Below are positions 45,437 through 54,063 of a DNA stretch of 64,000 nucleotides, piece by piece. The notes under the pieces were generated by a model. That model saw only the letters and a program-made list of their open reading frames with translations, did no database searches and had not been told where the DNA came from. Both the position numbers and the translations under genes were made by a program. The stretch is from JAWWOL01 sp033851545 (GTDB lineage: Bacteria > Actinomycetota > Actinomycetes > JAWWOL01), in the NCBI GenBank assembly GCA_033851545.1, contig JAWWOO010000002.1, positions 1-64,000 on the forward strand, read 5' to 3'. Position 1 is the first letter of the stretch; every line of letters begins with the position of its first letter.

Positions 45437-46677
45437 GCCGGCGCCGGGTCGGGAGCCCGGGGCAGCAGAACCGCGACCCTCGGGTGCGGAGCCCAGCGGC
45501 GGACGACCAGGGAGCCGCCGGCTCGTTCGACGATGCTGGTGGCCAGCCGCAGGCCGGTTCCGGGCGGCTTTCCCTCCGGGAAGCCCCGGCCCAGGTCGGC
45601 CACCTCCACGATCACGGTGTCCCCGTGTGGCTCCACCGTCACGGTGATGTCCCCGGCGCCGTGCCGGAAGGCGTTGTCCAGCAGCACGTCGAGCACCTGT
45701 CGCAAGGCTTCCGTCGAGACGGAGACGTCGCCGACCTCGCCGTCGGTACGCAGCGTCACCGCCCGCTCGGCGCTGTCCCAGCGCTGCACCGACTCGGCGG
45801 CCACCTGCTGCGCACTGCACCGCCCCGATCCGGAGACGGCCCTGAGCGCGAGCAGGTCGGCGATCGTCGTCTCCAGGTGGCGCGCGGAGGCGAGGGCGGC
45901 CGGGACGTCTGCCGGACTCTGGTCGAGGTAGAGCAGGACGCCGGACAGCGGTGTACGCAGCTGGTGCGAGGCGTGCCGCACGAAGTCCCGCTCGTGGCGC
46001 ACGAGGTCGTCGATGGCCGCCGCGCTGTCACGCAGCGCATCACCGGCGGCATCCGCCTCGGCGATGCCCCAGTGCGGCAGGCCGAGCTCGTACCGGCCGG
46101 CGCCCAGCTCCTGGGCAGCGGTCGTGATCTGCTCGAACGGCTCGGAGATCCGCCGGGCGGCGCCCCGGGCGAGAGCGGCCGCGATGACGACGACGGTCGC
46201 CGCGAGGAGCGCCAGCAAGGCCCACGCGCGGTAGACCCGGGCCCACAGCGTCGACAACGGCAGGGCAGCCCGCACGCTGCCGGCCACCGCCGTGTCGGAC
46301 TGGACCGGTACGACCACGCTGAGCGCGCCCGCCTCCCGCCCGTCGTGCTCGCGGCCGTCTGCCACCTGGGCAGCCAGCGCCGAGTGACGGGGCCCGATGC
46401 CCGCGACCAGCGTCCCGCTCTTGTCGTACACGCCGATGCGCGTGCTGCCGGTCCCCTCGGGTGCCACCAGGCCCGTACCGGTCTCGATGACGTTGTCCGG
46501 CACCTTGGCCACAGCCCTCGTGGCGTCCCGCTGCAGGCCGGCCAGCGCGGTGCTCCCGATCAGCCGATCGACGCCCACCGCCAGCGGGACGCCGAACAGG
46601 AGCAGCGCGACCACGACGATCAGGCCGATAGCGTGCCGGACCCTGGCCCGCAACGTCGGCGGCCGACCCTTCGCCAT
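45415..46677 (-). CDS. Sensor histidine kinase
   Basis: A 420-residue membrane kinase: helix 1 (IGLIVVVALLLFGVPLAVG), an extracellular sensor of about 100 residues, helix 2 (ALLALLAATVVVIAAALA), a HAMP-like linker, then the phosphoacceptor box HASHQLRTPL, N-box LLDNAFRHG and glycine boxes DLGRGF and GTGLRL. It probably phosphorylates the OmpR-type regulator encoded convergently. Genes downstream of the divergent lipoprotein operon may be targets. Signal unknown. Confidence 0.92.
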   Translation of the reverse strand: MAKGRPPTLRARVRHAIGLIVVVALLLFGVPLAVGVDRLIGSTALAGLQRDATRAVAKVPDNVIETGTGLVAPEGTGSTRIGVYDKSGTLVAGIGPRHSALAAQVADGREHDGREAGALSVVVPVQSDTAVAGSVRAALPLSTLWARVYRAWALLALLAATVVVIAAALARGAARRISEPFEQITTAAQELGAGRYELGLPHWGIAEADAAGDALRDSAAAIDDLVRHERDFVRHASHQLRTPLSGVLLYLDQSPADVPAALASARHLETTIADLLALRAVSGSGRCSAQQVAAESVQRWDSAERAVTLRTDGEVGDVSVSTEALRQVLDVLLDNAFRHGAGDITVTVEPHGDTVIVEVADLGRGFPEGKPPGTGLRLATSIVERAGGSLVVRRWAPHPRVAVLLPRAPDPAPAQPTSNR

Positions 46678-46764
46678 GTCCGAGACTCTAGGCCGGGCCA
46701 GGCCAACGCCGCGTTTACCTGGCGTTGGCTCTGCGCTGGTCGGCGGCTTTGTAGCGTCCGTCGC

Positions 46765-47469
46765 ATGAAGAAGCTGATCGTTCTCGGACTAGCCGCCGTC
46801 GCCGTCACCGGGTGCAGTGCGAACTCGTCAGCGGGTTCCTCCGGCACCACCTCCGGCACCACCTCCGCCTCCGCGCCCACGAGCAGCAGCACCGGGTCCG
46901 TACCGGGCCCGGTGGTCTCGTCGGCACCGACGGCGAGCGGCGCCGGCTTGCCCAGCAAAGGCGGACCCACCGCTGCGCAGACGGCTGTGCCGGCCGAGCA
47001 GAACCCGCCCGGTGACATCCCGGACAACCTGGCGTTCGTGGCGTACACCAACGCCGCAGGTCACTACCTGTTCAACCATCCGGAGGGCTGGGCGCAGACG
47101 ACGAACGGCAGCTCCGTGACCTTCACCGACAAGCTCAACGGGGTTCTCGTCACGGCCGGCACCGACACCACTGCGCCGACGGCGGCCGTTGCGAAGCAGC
47201 GGGACGTGCCCCAGCTCACCAGCTCACAGGCCGCGTTCGAGCTGCGCAGCGTCCAGGCGGTGACCGAGCCGGGCGGCGCGGGAGTCAGGATCGTCTACCG
47301 GCGCAACTCCGCTCCCGACCAGGTCACCGGCCGCCGTTACCGCGACGAGGTCGAGCGCTACGAGCTGGTCGGCCATGGCCACAGCGTCGTGATCGAGCTC
47401 TTCGGGCCGGTGGGAGCGGACAACGTCGACGCGTACCGGACCATGGTGCAGAGCCTGAGGATCTCGTGA
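46765..47469 (+). CDS. Lipoprotein with PsbP/LpqN-like domain
   Basis: A 234-residue lipoprotein: signal MKKLIVLGLAAVAVTGCSA with lipobox Cys near residue 17, a Ser/Thr/Gly tether to about residue 85, then a domain starting YTNAAGHYLFNHPEGWAQT that resembles PsbP/LpqN-like folds (VTFTDKLNGVLV; RRYRDEVERYEL). The stop overlaps the next ABC ATPase gene by 4 bases, so the lipoprotein belongs to the transporter. It may present or bind the transported lipid or peptide. Confidence 0.82.
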   Translation: MKKLIVLGLAAVAVTGCSANSSAGSSGTTSGTTSASAPTSSSTGSVPGPVVSSAPTASGAGLPSKGGPTAAQTAVPAEQNPPGDIPDNLAFVAYTNAAGHYLFNHPEGWAQTTNGSSVTFTDKLNGVLVTAGTDTTAPTAAVAKQRDVPQLTSSQAAFELRSVQAVTEPGGAGVRIVYRRNSAPDQVTGRRYRDEVERYELVGHGHSVVIELFGPVGADNVDAYRTMVQSLRIS

Positions 47470-48119
47470 ATCCGCTCGACGCGCGCGGACTGCACCGGTT
47501 CTACCGGAGAGGGGGCAATGAGGTCGCCGCCCTGCTCGACGTCTCACTGAGCTGCACGGCGGGTGAGACGGTCGCGGTCACCGGGCCGTCCGGGTCCGGC
47601 AAGTCCACGCTGCTGGCGTTGCTCGCCGGGCTGGACAATCCAGACGGCGGCTCGGTCTTCGTGGCCGGCGAACGGCTCAGCCATCGCAGCGCGAGGTCCA
47701 CGGCACGGCTGCGTGCCCGGCACATCGGGGTCCTGACGCAGGGCAGCGCGTTGCTGGGGCACCTCACCGTGCTGGACAACGTCCGGCTGGCGGCCTCGTT
47801 GCGGCGCGGTCCAGGACCTGCGCCGGAGCAGCTGCTCGAAGAGCTGGGGCTCGGCAGCGTCCGGGGCTCGGTGCCGCGAACCCTCTCAGGCGGCGAGACC
47901 GCCAGGGCGGGGCTGGCCGTGGCCCTGGCCGGGGCGCCGTCGCTGCTCCTGGCCGACGAGCCGACGGCCGAGGTGAGCAACGACGAGGAGCGCGCGGTCC
48001 TGGAGCTGCTGAGCCGGCACCGGCCGGGCAGCGCCGGCACCCTCATCGTCACGCACTCCCTGCAGGTGGCCCAGCACGCAGACCGGATCGTCCACCTCGT
48101 CGACGGGAGAGCCGCATGA
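47466..48119 (+). CDS. ABC transporter ATPase 1 (MacB/LolD-type)
   Basis: A 217-residue ATPase with Walker A GPSGSGKST, signature LSGGETARAGLAVAL and Walker B LLLADEPTAEV. The D-loop reads EVSN instead of the usual ALD, a mild degeneration not seen in the second ATPase. It starts at GTG in a GTGA overlap. It pairs with the next gene as a heterodimer driving the FtsX-like permease. Confidence 0.88.
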   Translation: MNPLDARGLHRFYRRGGNEVAALLDVSLSCTAGETVAVTGPSGSGKSTLLALLAGLDNPDGGSVFVAGERLSHRSARSTARLRARHIGVLTQGSALLGHLTVLDNVRLAASLRRGPGPAPEQLLEELGLGSVRGSVPRTLSGGETARAGLAVALAGAPSLLLADEPTAEVSNDEERAVLELLSRHRPGSAGTLIVTHSLQVAQHADRIVHLVDGRAA

Positions 48120-48727
48120 TCCTCACTGGCACGGACCTGGGCATGACGTACGCCGGACGTCAGGTCCTCCAGCACGTGGACGTTGCGCTGGACGCCGGGG
48201 AGCAGTGCGCCCTGACCGGTCGGTCCGGCTCGGGCAAGACCACCTTGCTGCTGATGCTGGCCGGGCTGCTCTCGCCGACCGAGGGCCGGGTGCACCTGTC
48301 GGTACAAGGGCGCGACATCGTCTACGTGCCTCAGGCCCCCTCGCTGGTCTCGGAGCTCTCCGCCCTGCAGAACGCGTCCTTGGGGCTGCGGATCCGCGGC
48401 GTCCCGCCGGGCGAGGCGCAGGACAGGGCGCGTGCCCAGCTGCATGCACTGGGCCTGCTCGACGTGGAGGACTCGTTGCCCTCCGAGCTGTCCGGCGGCA
48501 TGCAGCAACGGGTCGCGCTCGCCCGGGCACTTGCGGTGGCGCCGAGGCTCCTGCTCGCCGACGAGCCGACAGGGGCGCTGGACCAGGCCACCGGTCAGAT
48601 GGTCATCGCTGTGCTGCGGCAGCAGGCGGAGGCCGCCGACGCAGCCCTCATCGTGGCCACGCACGACCAGCAGGTGGCTGAGCAGTTCCCGCGTCAGCTC
48701 GTCGTCGAACCCGAGCTGGTCCGATGA
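48116..48727 (+). CDS. ABC transporter ATPase 2 (MacB/LolD-type)
   Basis: A 203-residue ATPase with canonical Walker A GRSGSGKTT, Q-loop region VYVPQAPSL, signature LSGGMQQRVALARAL, Walker B LLADEPTGALD and the switch His in ATHDQQ. It overlaps both neighbours by 4 bases, giving a fully coupled lipoprotein-ATPase-ATPase-permease operon. Confidence 0.9.
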   Translation: MILTGTDLGMTYAGRQVLQHVDVALDAGEQCALTGRSGSGKTTLLLMLAGLLSPTEGRVHLSVQGRDIVYVPQAPSLVSELSALQNASLGLRIRGVPPGEAQDRARAQLHALGLLDVEDSLPSELSGGMQQRVALARALAVAPRLLLADEPTGALDQATGQMVIAVLRQQAEAADAALIVATHDQQVAEQFPRQLVVEPELVR

Positions 48728-51327
48728 CCGGCCGGTACGTCTGGTCCGTGCTGCGCCGACGCCCGGCAGAGGCCTTCGCCGCGGCGATCGCCCTGGCCCT
48801 GACCGTCGCCTTCCTCGCGGCGCTCGGCTCGTTCGTCGGGCAGACCGGGTCGCGGCTCACCCAGCAGGCCGCCGCGCGCGTACCGGTGGACTGGCAGGTC
48901 CAGGTCACGTCGGGCGGGGACGTGGCAGCCGCGGCCAAGGCGCTCAGCGCAGTGCCCGGCCTCACGGGCTACCGAACGGTCGACTACGCGAAGGTCACCG
49001 GTCTGCAGGCGACGACGGACTCGGGCACCCGCACCACGGGGGCGGCGTACCTCGTGGCCTTGCCGGCCGACTACGCGGCCTTTGCCCCGAGCGAGATCCG
49101 CCCGCTGCTCGGCTCGAGCGCGGGGGTCCTGCTCCAGCAGCAGACCGCATCCAACCTGGCCGCGACGGTGGGCTCCCCCGTCACGGTGATCGGGTCCAAG
49201 GCGAACGTCACTGTCAATGGTGTCGTCGACCTGCCCAACGCCGACTCGTTGTTCCAGGTGGTGGGAGCTCCGGCCGGGTCCACAGCCGGCGCGCCGCCGG
49301 ACAACGTGCTGCTCGTACCCCCGGCAATGTTCCGGTCGCTGACGACCGGTGCGACCGTCGTCCACCAGCTGCACGTCCGGATCGACCACCGGTCGCTGCC
49401 CTCGGACCCGGCCCAGGCGGCTGACGAGGTGGCCCGCCGGGTCAACCACTACGTGACGGCCACGTCGGGTGGGGCGCTCGTCGGCAACGACCTGGGTGCT
49501 GCCCTGTCGGCCGGCCGGGAGGACGCGCTCTACGCCCGGCTCCTGGTGCTGCTCCTCGGTGTCCCCGGTCTGGTCCTGTCCGCCGTCGTGACCACGCTGG
49601 TGATTTCGCTGCGCAACGACCGGCAGCGCCGGGACCTCGCGCTGCTCCGGCTGCGTGGTGCCACACCTCGGCGGATCGCCACCCTGCTCGGGCTGACCGC
49701 GCTGGTCGACGGATGCCTCGGATCGGCCGTCGGCAGTCTCGGCGCCATCGCCGCGAACCGGTTGGCGCTGGGCCGGTCTGCCCACCTGTCCGCGGCCTGG
49801 CTGGTTGCCGGGATCGTCACCGGGATCGTGCTCGCCCTCGTGACCGAGCTTGCGCCGGTCGCGCGCCTGCTCCGCCGCTCCGCCGCCTCGATCCAGGACC
49901 AGGTCGCCCCGGTGACCCGTCACCGAACACCGCTGATCCTCCGCCTGGGGCTGGACATCGAGCTGCTCGCCGCTGCTGGCCTGGTCTTCTGGTTGACGGC
50001 TCGCGGCGGTTACAAGGTGGTCGTGGTGCCCGAGGGTGTCCCGGTCGCGTCGGTCAACTACGCCGCGCTGCTGGCGCCGGCGCTCGCCTGGCCCGGGATG
50101 GCCCTGTTGGTCTGGCGGCTCACCGCGCTGGCCGTGAGCCGGCCGGCGCGACTGCCGTCCTCCGATCCGTCGGGACGGATGCGTGACCTGCGCCACGACG
50201 TCGTACGCCGCCGCCGGCACGTCGTCGCCCGAGGCGCGACGGGGCTCGCTGTTGCCGTCGCCGTCACCACGGCTGCCGGTGTCTTCACGACCACGTACGA
50301 CCGGCAGGCCCGCCTCGACACGGCGCTCACCGTGGGCTCAGATGTCGCGGTCACCCTGCCGCCGGACAGCACCAGCACCCTCAACCCTGGGATCGCCCGC
50401 GTCGCGGGTGTCAACGATGTCGAGCAGGTCGCCCACCGGCTGGCCTACGTCGGCACCGACCTGCAGGACCTCTACGCCGTCGACGCCGCAACCGTGGGAC
50501 GTGCGGCGCCCCTCCAGAACGCCTTCACACCCGGCAGGTCGGTGCACGCGACGATCGGCCGGCTCGCAGCCACGCCCGACGGAGCCCTCCTGTCCCAGGA
50601 GACCCTGCACGACTACCAGCTCCGGCAGGGTGACGCCGTACGGCTCCGCCTGAAGAACGCCGCCGGCGCCTACCAGAGCGTGCAGTTCCACGTGGTCGGC
50701 GTGGTCACCGAGTTCGCGACGGCCCCGCGGGACAGCTTCATCGTCGCCAACCGTTCGTACGTGGCGGCGATGACCGGGCGCTCCAGCGTCCAGACGCTGC
50801 TGGTCAGGACCGGACGACCAGCCGGGGTCGCGGCCCTGATCAAGGCCCCGGCCGGCGCGCTGGTCAACGACATCACCGCCCCCCGCGTCGCGGTGCCGTC
50901 AGCGTCGGGCCTGGCCGCCGGCAGCCTGTCCGGGCTCGCATCGCTCACGCTGGCCTTCGGTCTGCTGCTGGCGGGTTCGAGCGCGGGACTGGTCCTGGTC
51001 GTCGGGGCGGCTCAACGCCGGCGCTCGCTCGTGGCCCTGGCCGTGCTCGGTGCCAATGCCGCCCAGCGGGCCGGCTTCCTGTGGACCGAGGCGCGCGCTG
51101 TCATCGTCGCCGGCAGTATCGGCGGTCTGGCGACCGGGGCCGTGCTGGCCTACGCGCTCGTGAAGGTGCTCAACGGGATCTTCGACCCGCCGCCCCAGCA
51201 CCTGGCAGTTCCGGGCCTCCTCCTGGTGGGGCTGTTCGGGACGGTTGCCGTCACGGGTGCTATCGCAGCCCTCACCTCTGCGCGCTGGGCGGGACGGGTG
51301 GACGCGAGCCGGCTGCGGGACCTGTGA
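48724..51327 (+). CDS. FtsX-like ABC permease
   Basis: An 867-residue MacB/FtsX-type permease with an N-terminal helix (AAAIALALTVAFLAALGSFV), a large extracellular domain to about residue 260, a block of helices in the middle (LLLGVPGLVLSAVVTTLVIS onward), a second extracellular domain, and a C-terminal helix block. Two FtsX repeats in one chain explain how one permease works with two ATPases. Such transporters do not import; they move lipids, lipoproteins or peptides or transmit force to cell-wall enzymes. Confidence 0.9.
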   Translation: MTGRYVWSVLRRRPAEAFAAAIALALTVAFLAALGSFVGQTGSRLTQQAAARVPVDWQVQVTSGGDVAAAAKALSAVPGLTGYRTVDYAKVTGLQATTDSGTRTTGAAYLVALPADYAAFAPSEIRPLLGSSAGVLLQQQTASNLAATVGSPVTVIGSKANVTVNGVVDLPNADSLFQVVGAPAGSTAGAPPDNVLLVPPAMFRSLTTGATVVHQLHVRIDHRSLPSDPAQAADEVARRVNHYVTATSGGALVGNDLGAALSAGREDALYARLLVLLLGVPGLVLSAVVTTLVISLRNDRQRRDLALLRLRGATPRRIATLLGLTALVDGCLGSAVGSLGAIAANRLALGRSAHLSAAWLVAGIVTGIVLALVTELAPVARLLRRSAASIQDQVAPVTRHRTPLILRLGLDIELLAAAGLVFWLTARGGYKVVVVPEGVPVASVNYAALLAPALAWPGMALLVWRLTALAVSRPARLPSSDPSGRMRDLRHDVVRRRRHVVARGATGLAVAVAVTTAAGVFTTTYDRQARLDTALTVGSDVAVTLPPDSTSTLNPGIARVAGVNDVEQVAHRLAYVGTDLQDLYAVDAATVGRAAPLQNAFTPGRSVHATIGRLAATPDGALLSQETLHDYQLRQGDAVRLRLKNAAGAYQSVQFHVVGVVTEFATAPRDSFIVANRSYVAAMTGRSSVQTLLVRTGRPAGVAALIKAPAGALVNDITAPRVAVPSASGLAAGSLSGLASLTLAFGLLLAGSSAGLVLVVGAAQRRRSLVALAVLGANAAQRAGFLWTEARAVIVAGSIGGLATGAVLAYALVKVLNGIFDPPPQHLAVPGLLLVGLFGTVAVTGAIAALTSARWAGRVDASRLRDL

Positions 51328-51348
51328 AAGGCCAACCTGTGAAAGGCA
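51320..51348. repeat. 15-base tandem duplication at the permease stop
   Basis: ACCTGTGAAAGGC occurs twice with a 15-base period (51320 and 51335). The first copy holds the permease stop TGA, and the second repeats it just outside the gene. This looks like a small local duplication. Confidence 0.6.
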
Positions 51349-51482
51349 ACAGGGAACGGTAATGGCGGCGTGAGACCACCGGCCGCACGGTCGGTGCCCG
51401 TTGTACGTTCGGTTGTGCGGTCCGCCGAGAGCGACCCCTCTCGGCGGACTTGCGCACAAGAACCCATCGGGGCGGTCCTTGG

Positions 51483-51665
51483 ATGCCGAGCTTGTCTGAC
51501 CGACGGATCTTCCGACGATGTCTCACCGCTGTCGTCTGGGCCCTCGGCATTGCCGTGCCGGCCTGGCTGGTCGCGGCTCTCCTCGTGGACCGTGAGGTCG
51601 CCGACATCGTGGGCTACGCCGCACTCGCGTTCGGCGCCACCGTGGGATTCAACCGGCGGAGCTAG
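51483..51665 (+). CDS. Small membrane protein
   Basis: A 60-residue protein: a basic N-terminus (DRRIFRRC), then two hydrophobic stretches (AVVWALGIAVPAWLVAALLV and IVGYAALAFGATVGF) ending in NRRS. The start is ATG 51483; an in-frame upstream ATG at 51450 would add 11 polar residues. The C-terminus is 14 bases from the converging rsdA gene. No family recognised, but the bias is that of a real gene. Confidence 0.6.
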   Translation: MPSLSDRRIFRRCLTAVVWALGIAVPAWLVAALLVDREVADIVGYAALAFGATVGFNRRS

Positions 51666-51679
51666 CAGCGCCCTCCCGG

Positions 51680-52717
51680 TCAGGACGCCGACGGAGACGG
51701 CGCCACCGAGGGCGCCGGCGGGACGGTGACCGGTGCGGACGACGCCGCCGGCGACTGCACCGGCGGGACGGTGACCGGGGCCGTCGACGGCGGTGCAAGG
51801 CTGGCTGCCGGTGGGGACCCGGGCGCGACTGAGCCGCCCTTGCCGCCGCCCGGCCGGTGGTGCTTGCCGCTGGGGGTCGGCGTCGGTGAGCTGGTGCCGG
51901 CCGGATCGCTGGGCGACGGGCTCACCGTGGGGGTCTGGCTGGGCACCGGCGTCGGCGTCACCGGTGTGGGACTCGTCAGCCCGGTGCCGGGGGCGCCGCC
52001 GGCCACCTGCGAGGCCGACGGCGACGTCGTCACCGGTGTGGTCGTGCCGCCACCAGGCACGGTCGACGCCTGGGAGGGAGCCGGGCTGGTGGAGCGGGCG
52101 GGCGCCGAGGTGCGCGGCGACGTGGGGCTCGCTGTCACCTTGCCGGGCGACGAAGTCGCCGGCGTCGTGGTGACCTTGGCCTTGACCTGCCGGTTGAGCG
52201 CCGTCCACTGCGCGGCAAGGTCGTGGTGGCCGTCGGTGACGGCGACCTTGGGCAGCCGGTCGGCGGCGGACTGGACGTCCTTCTGTGCCCGGGCGTACTT
52301 GCCCGCCGCCAATGCCTTGGCGGCGGAGGCCAGCTTGTCCTTGACCTCGAGCGCCTGCCGCTGGGAGCCGTCCAGCTGCGACTGGCCCGTGAGCACGCGG
52401 TGCAACGGGAACAGCGCGCTGGTAGGCCCGGCGCTGACGCTCGCGGCGGCGACCCCGCCCGTCGACAGGACGGCCATCACGGCACCTGCTGCGATGCCCG
52501 TACGAGGTGCCAGCCGGCGGGTCCTGCGTGGGGGCGCCAGGTCGGGCAGCCCGGGAAGCGGCTCGGCGGACACGTCCGAGACGAGGGCGGAGAGCAGGGC
52601 GGCGGCGCGGTCGTCGTCGACGGAGGCCCCAGCGCCCAGCGCGTCGATCAGCGCGTCGGAGGCCCAGATCCCGGACTCGGCGGAGTCGGCGCCGTCGACG
52701 TCGTGCAGGTCGGTCAC
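51680..52717 (-). CDS. rsdA: Anti-sigma-D factor RsdA-like membrane protein
   Basis: A 345-residue protein. The acidic N-terminal region (about 1-60) would bind the sigma factor. A single helix TGIAAGAVMAVLSTGGVAAA lies near residue 75, then a helical stretch, then more than 170 residues of Pro/Ser/Thr outside the membrane. It overlaps sigD by 4 bases (GTGA) and uses a GTG start. In M. tuberculosis the sigD-rsdA pair has the same layout, with RsdA holding SigD until regulated proteolysis. Low-complexity sequence makes the C-terminal half hard to compare. Confidence 0.85.
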   Translation of the reverse strand: MTDLHDVDGADSAESGIWASDALIDALGAGASVDDDRAAALLSALVSDVSAEPLPGLPDLAPPRRTRRLAPRTGIAAGAVMAVLSTGGVAAASVSAGPTSALFPLHRVLTGQSQLDGSQRQALEVKDKLASAAKALAAGKYARAQKDVQSAADRLPKVAVTDGHHDLAAQWTALNRQVKAKVTTTPATSSPGKVTASPTSPRTSAPARSTSPAPSQASTVPGGGTTTPVTTSPSASQVAGGAPGTGLTSPTPVTPTPVPSQTPTVSPSPSDPAGTSSPTPTPSGKHHRPGGGKGGSVAPGSPPAASLAPPSTAPVTVPPVQSPAASSAPVTVPPAPSVAPSPSAS

Positions 52718-53280
52718 AGCGCACCTCCCACAGCGAGGGCGCGCAGCTTGGTCAGCGCACGGTGCTGGGCGACCCGTACGGCGCCGGCGGTCATCCCGAG
52801 CACGGCGCCGGTCTCCTCGGCCGAGAGCCCGGCCGCCACGCGCAGCAGGATCAGCTCACGCTGCGGCTCGGGCAGCAGGTCGACCAGGGCCCGGGCGGTG
52901 TCGGCATCCGCGGCCCGCATGGCGAGGTCCTCGGGCCCGAGCGCACCATCAGCGGAGTCGGGCAGGTCGGCGACCGGCATCGGCCGGCGTACGGCGGCGC
53001 GGTGGTGGTCGGCGACCTTGTGCGCGGCGACCCCGTAGACGAACGCGGCGAAAGGCCGGCCCTCGTCCCGGTAGCGGGGCAGCGCGGTCAGCACGGCGAG
53101 CAAAACCTCCTGGGCGACGTCATCGGCCGCCTCGTACGAGCCGTGCGCCCGGCCGAGCCTGGCCCGGCAGTAGCGGACCAACGACGGGCGCACCTGACTG
53201 AGGAGCTCCCCGGCGGCCTCGCGGTCCCCGGCGACGGCACGGCTCAAAACAGCCCGGCCATGATCCTCTGCTGCAGTCAT
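52714..53280 (-). CDS. sigD: ECF-type sigma factor SigD
   Basis: A 188-residue ECF sigma factor. Region 2 is VRYCRARLGRAHGSYEAADDVAQE with AFVYGVAAHKVADHHR; region 4 is LLPEPQRELILLRVAAGLSA and MTAGAVRVAQHRALTKLRAL. The close match to the mycobacterial SigD phrases and coupling to rsdA support the name. The start is uncertain: ATG 53280 is preceded by GAGG, while the frame stays open to 53394. A SigD-like promoter appears to overlap this ATG, which could mean a shorter product. Confidence 0.9.
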   Translation of the reverse strand: MTAAEDHGRAVLSRAVAGDREAAGELLSQVRPSLVRYCRARLGRAHGSYEAADDVAQEVLLAVLTALPRYRDEGRPFAAFVYGVAAHKVADHHRAAVRRPMPVADLPDSADGALGPEDLAMRAADADTARALVDLLPEPQRELILLRVAAGLSAEETGAVLGMTAGAVRVAQHRALTKLRALAVGGAL

Positions 53281-53304
53281 CGCAGGCCTCGAGGAGGGCG
53301 TTAC
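53279..53304 (-). promoter_or_regulatory. Possible SigD-type autoregulatory promoter
   Basis: On the minus strand GTAACG (53304-53299), 16 bases, then CGAT (53282-53279) matches the -35/-10 elements reported for mycobacterial SigD. CGAT overlaps the assigned sigD ATG, so either the true start is downstream or the match is chance. Confidence 0.4.
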
Positions 53305-53439
53305 AGAGGGGACGACGGTGAGCTCTGGGAGCGGGTCGAGCGAGACGTCACGACGCTGGTCCACCGCCACCTCCGTCCACACTCGATGCGGCACCTGCCG
53401 TGTTCGAGGGTACGGGGCGACCGGCCCGGCCGGTGCGGC

Positions 53440-54063
53440 CTAGTGGACCAGACCCCGCCGGAAGCCGAGTGCAACCGCCTGGGCGCGGTCGTTGACCCCG
53501 AGCTTGCGGAACAGCCGGCGGGCGTGCGTCTTCACCGTGTCCTCGGACAGGTACAGCTCCCGCCCGATCTCGCCGTTGCTCTTGCCCTCACTCATGCCCC
53601 GGAGAACCTGGAGCTCACGTTCCGTCAGATCCGGTGCGCCCTCCGGCGCCAGCTCGCGTACGGTGCGCGGCGCAGGGATCCCGGCCACCAGCAGGTCGGC
53701 CCCGGCCAGGGCATGCGCAACGGCTGCGCACAGCTCCTCGCGGGAGACGTCCCGCTGCAGGAAGCCGCGGGCGCCGCCGGCGATGGCCTGCACGACCGAG
53801 TCACGGTCGTCACCCTGCGCCATGACGATGACGTTGGCCTCGGGGTGCTCGCGGACCAAGCGGCGGGTGGCCTCGGACGCACCGAGACCGGAGAGCTGCA
53901 TCGACATCAGGACCAGTCCCGGGCGCTCGACCGGGTAGCGGCTGAACAGCTCCTCGGCCGTGTCGACGGTCTCCACCCGGTCGACCCCGGGGACCGTGGC
54001 GACGTTGCGGCGCAGGCCCTCGCGGATCGGCCGGAAGTCATCACAGATCAGGACCGTCGTCAT
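53440..54063 (-). CDS. bldM: BldM-like orphan response regulator lacking the phospho-Asp
   Basis: A 207-residue NarL-type regulator: an N-terminal receiver-like domain and a LuxR DNA-binding domain (LTERELQVLRGMSEGKSNGE; LSEDTVKTHARRLFRKLG). Sequence and location match the Streptomyces developmental regulator BldM. The phosphoacceptor position is Ser54 (LMSMQLSG) where BldM has Asp54, the Thr/Ser switch is Ala82, and the conserved Lys is Gln103; only the acidic pair at 8-9 remains. It therefore cannot be switched by phosphorylation in the standard way. It overlaps the upstream kinase-like gene by 4 bases. Confidence 0.88.
   Translation of the reverse strand: MTTVLICDDFRPIREGLRRNVATVPGVDRVETVDTAEELFSRYPVERPGLVLMSMQLSGLGASEATRRLVREHPEANVIVMAQGDDRDSVVQAIAGGARGFLQRDVSREELCAAVAHALAGADLLVAGIPAPRTVRELAPEGAPDLTERELQVLRGMSEGKSNGEIGRELYLSEDTVKTHARRLFRKLGVNDRAQAVALGFRRGLVH

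Noticed and set aside
45382..46764. An upstream extension of the lipoprotein frame across the histidine kinase gene
   Set aside because: The signal peptide and lipobox begin at 46765; the extension is antisense to the kinase.
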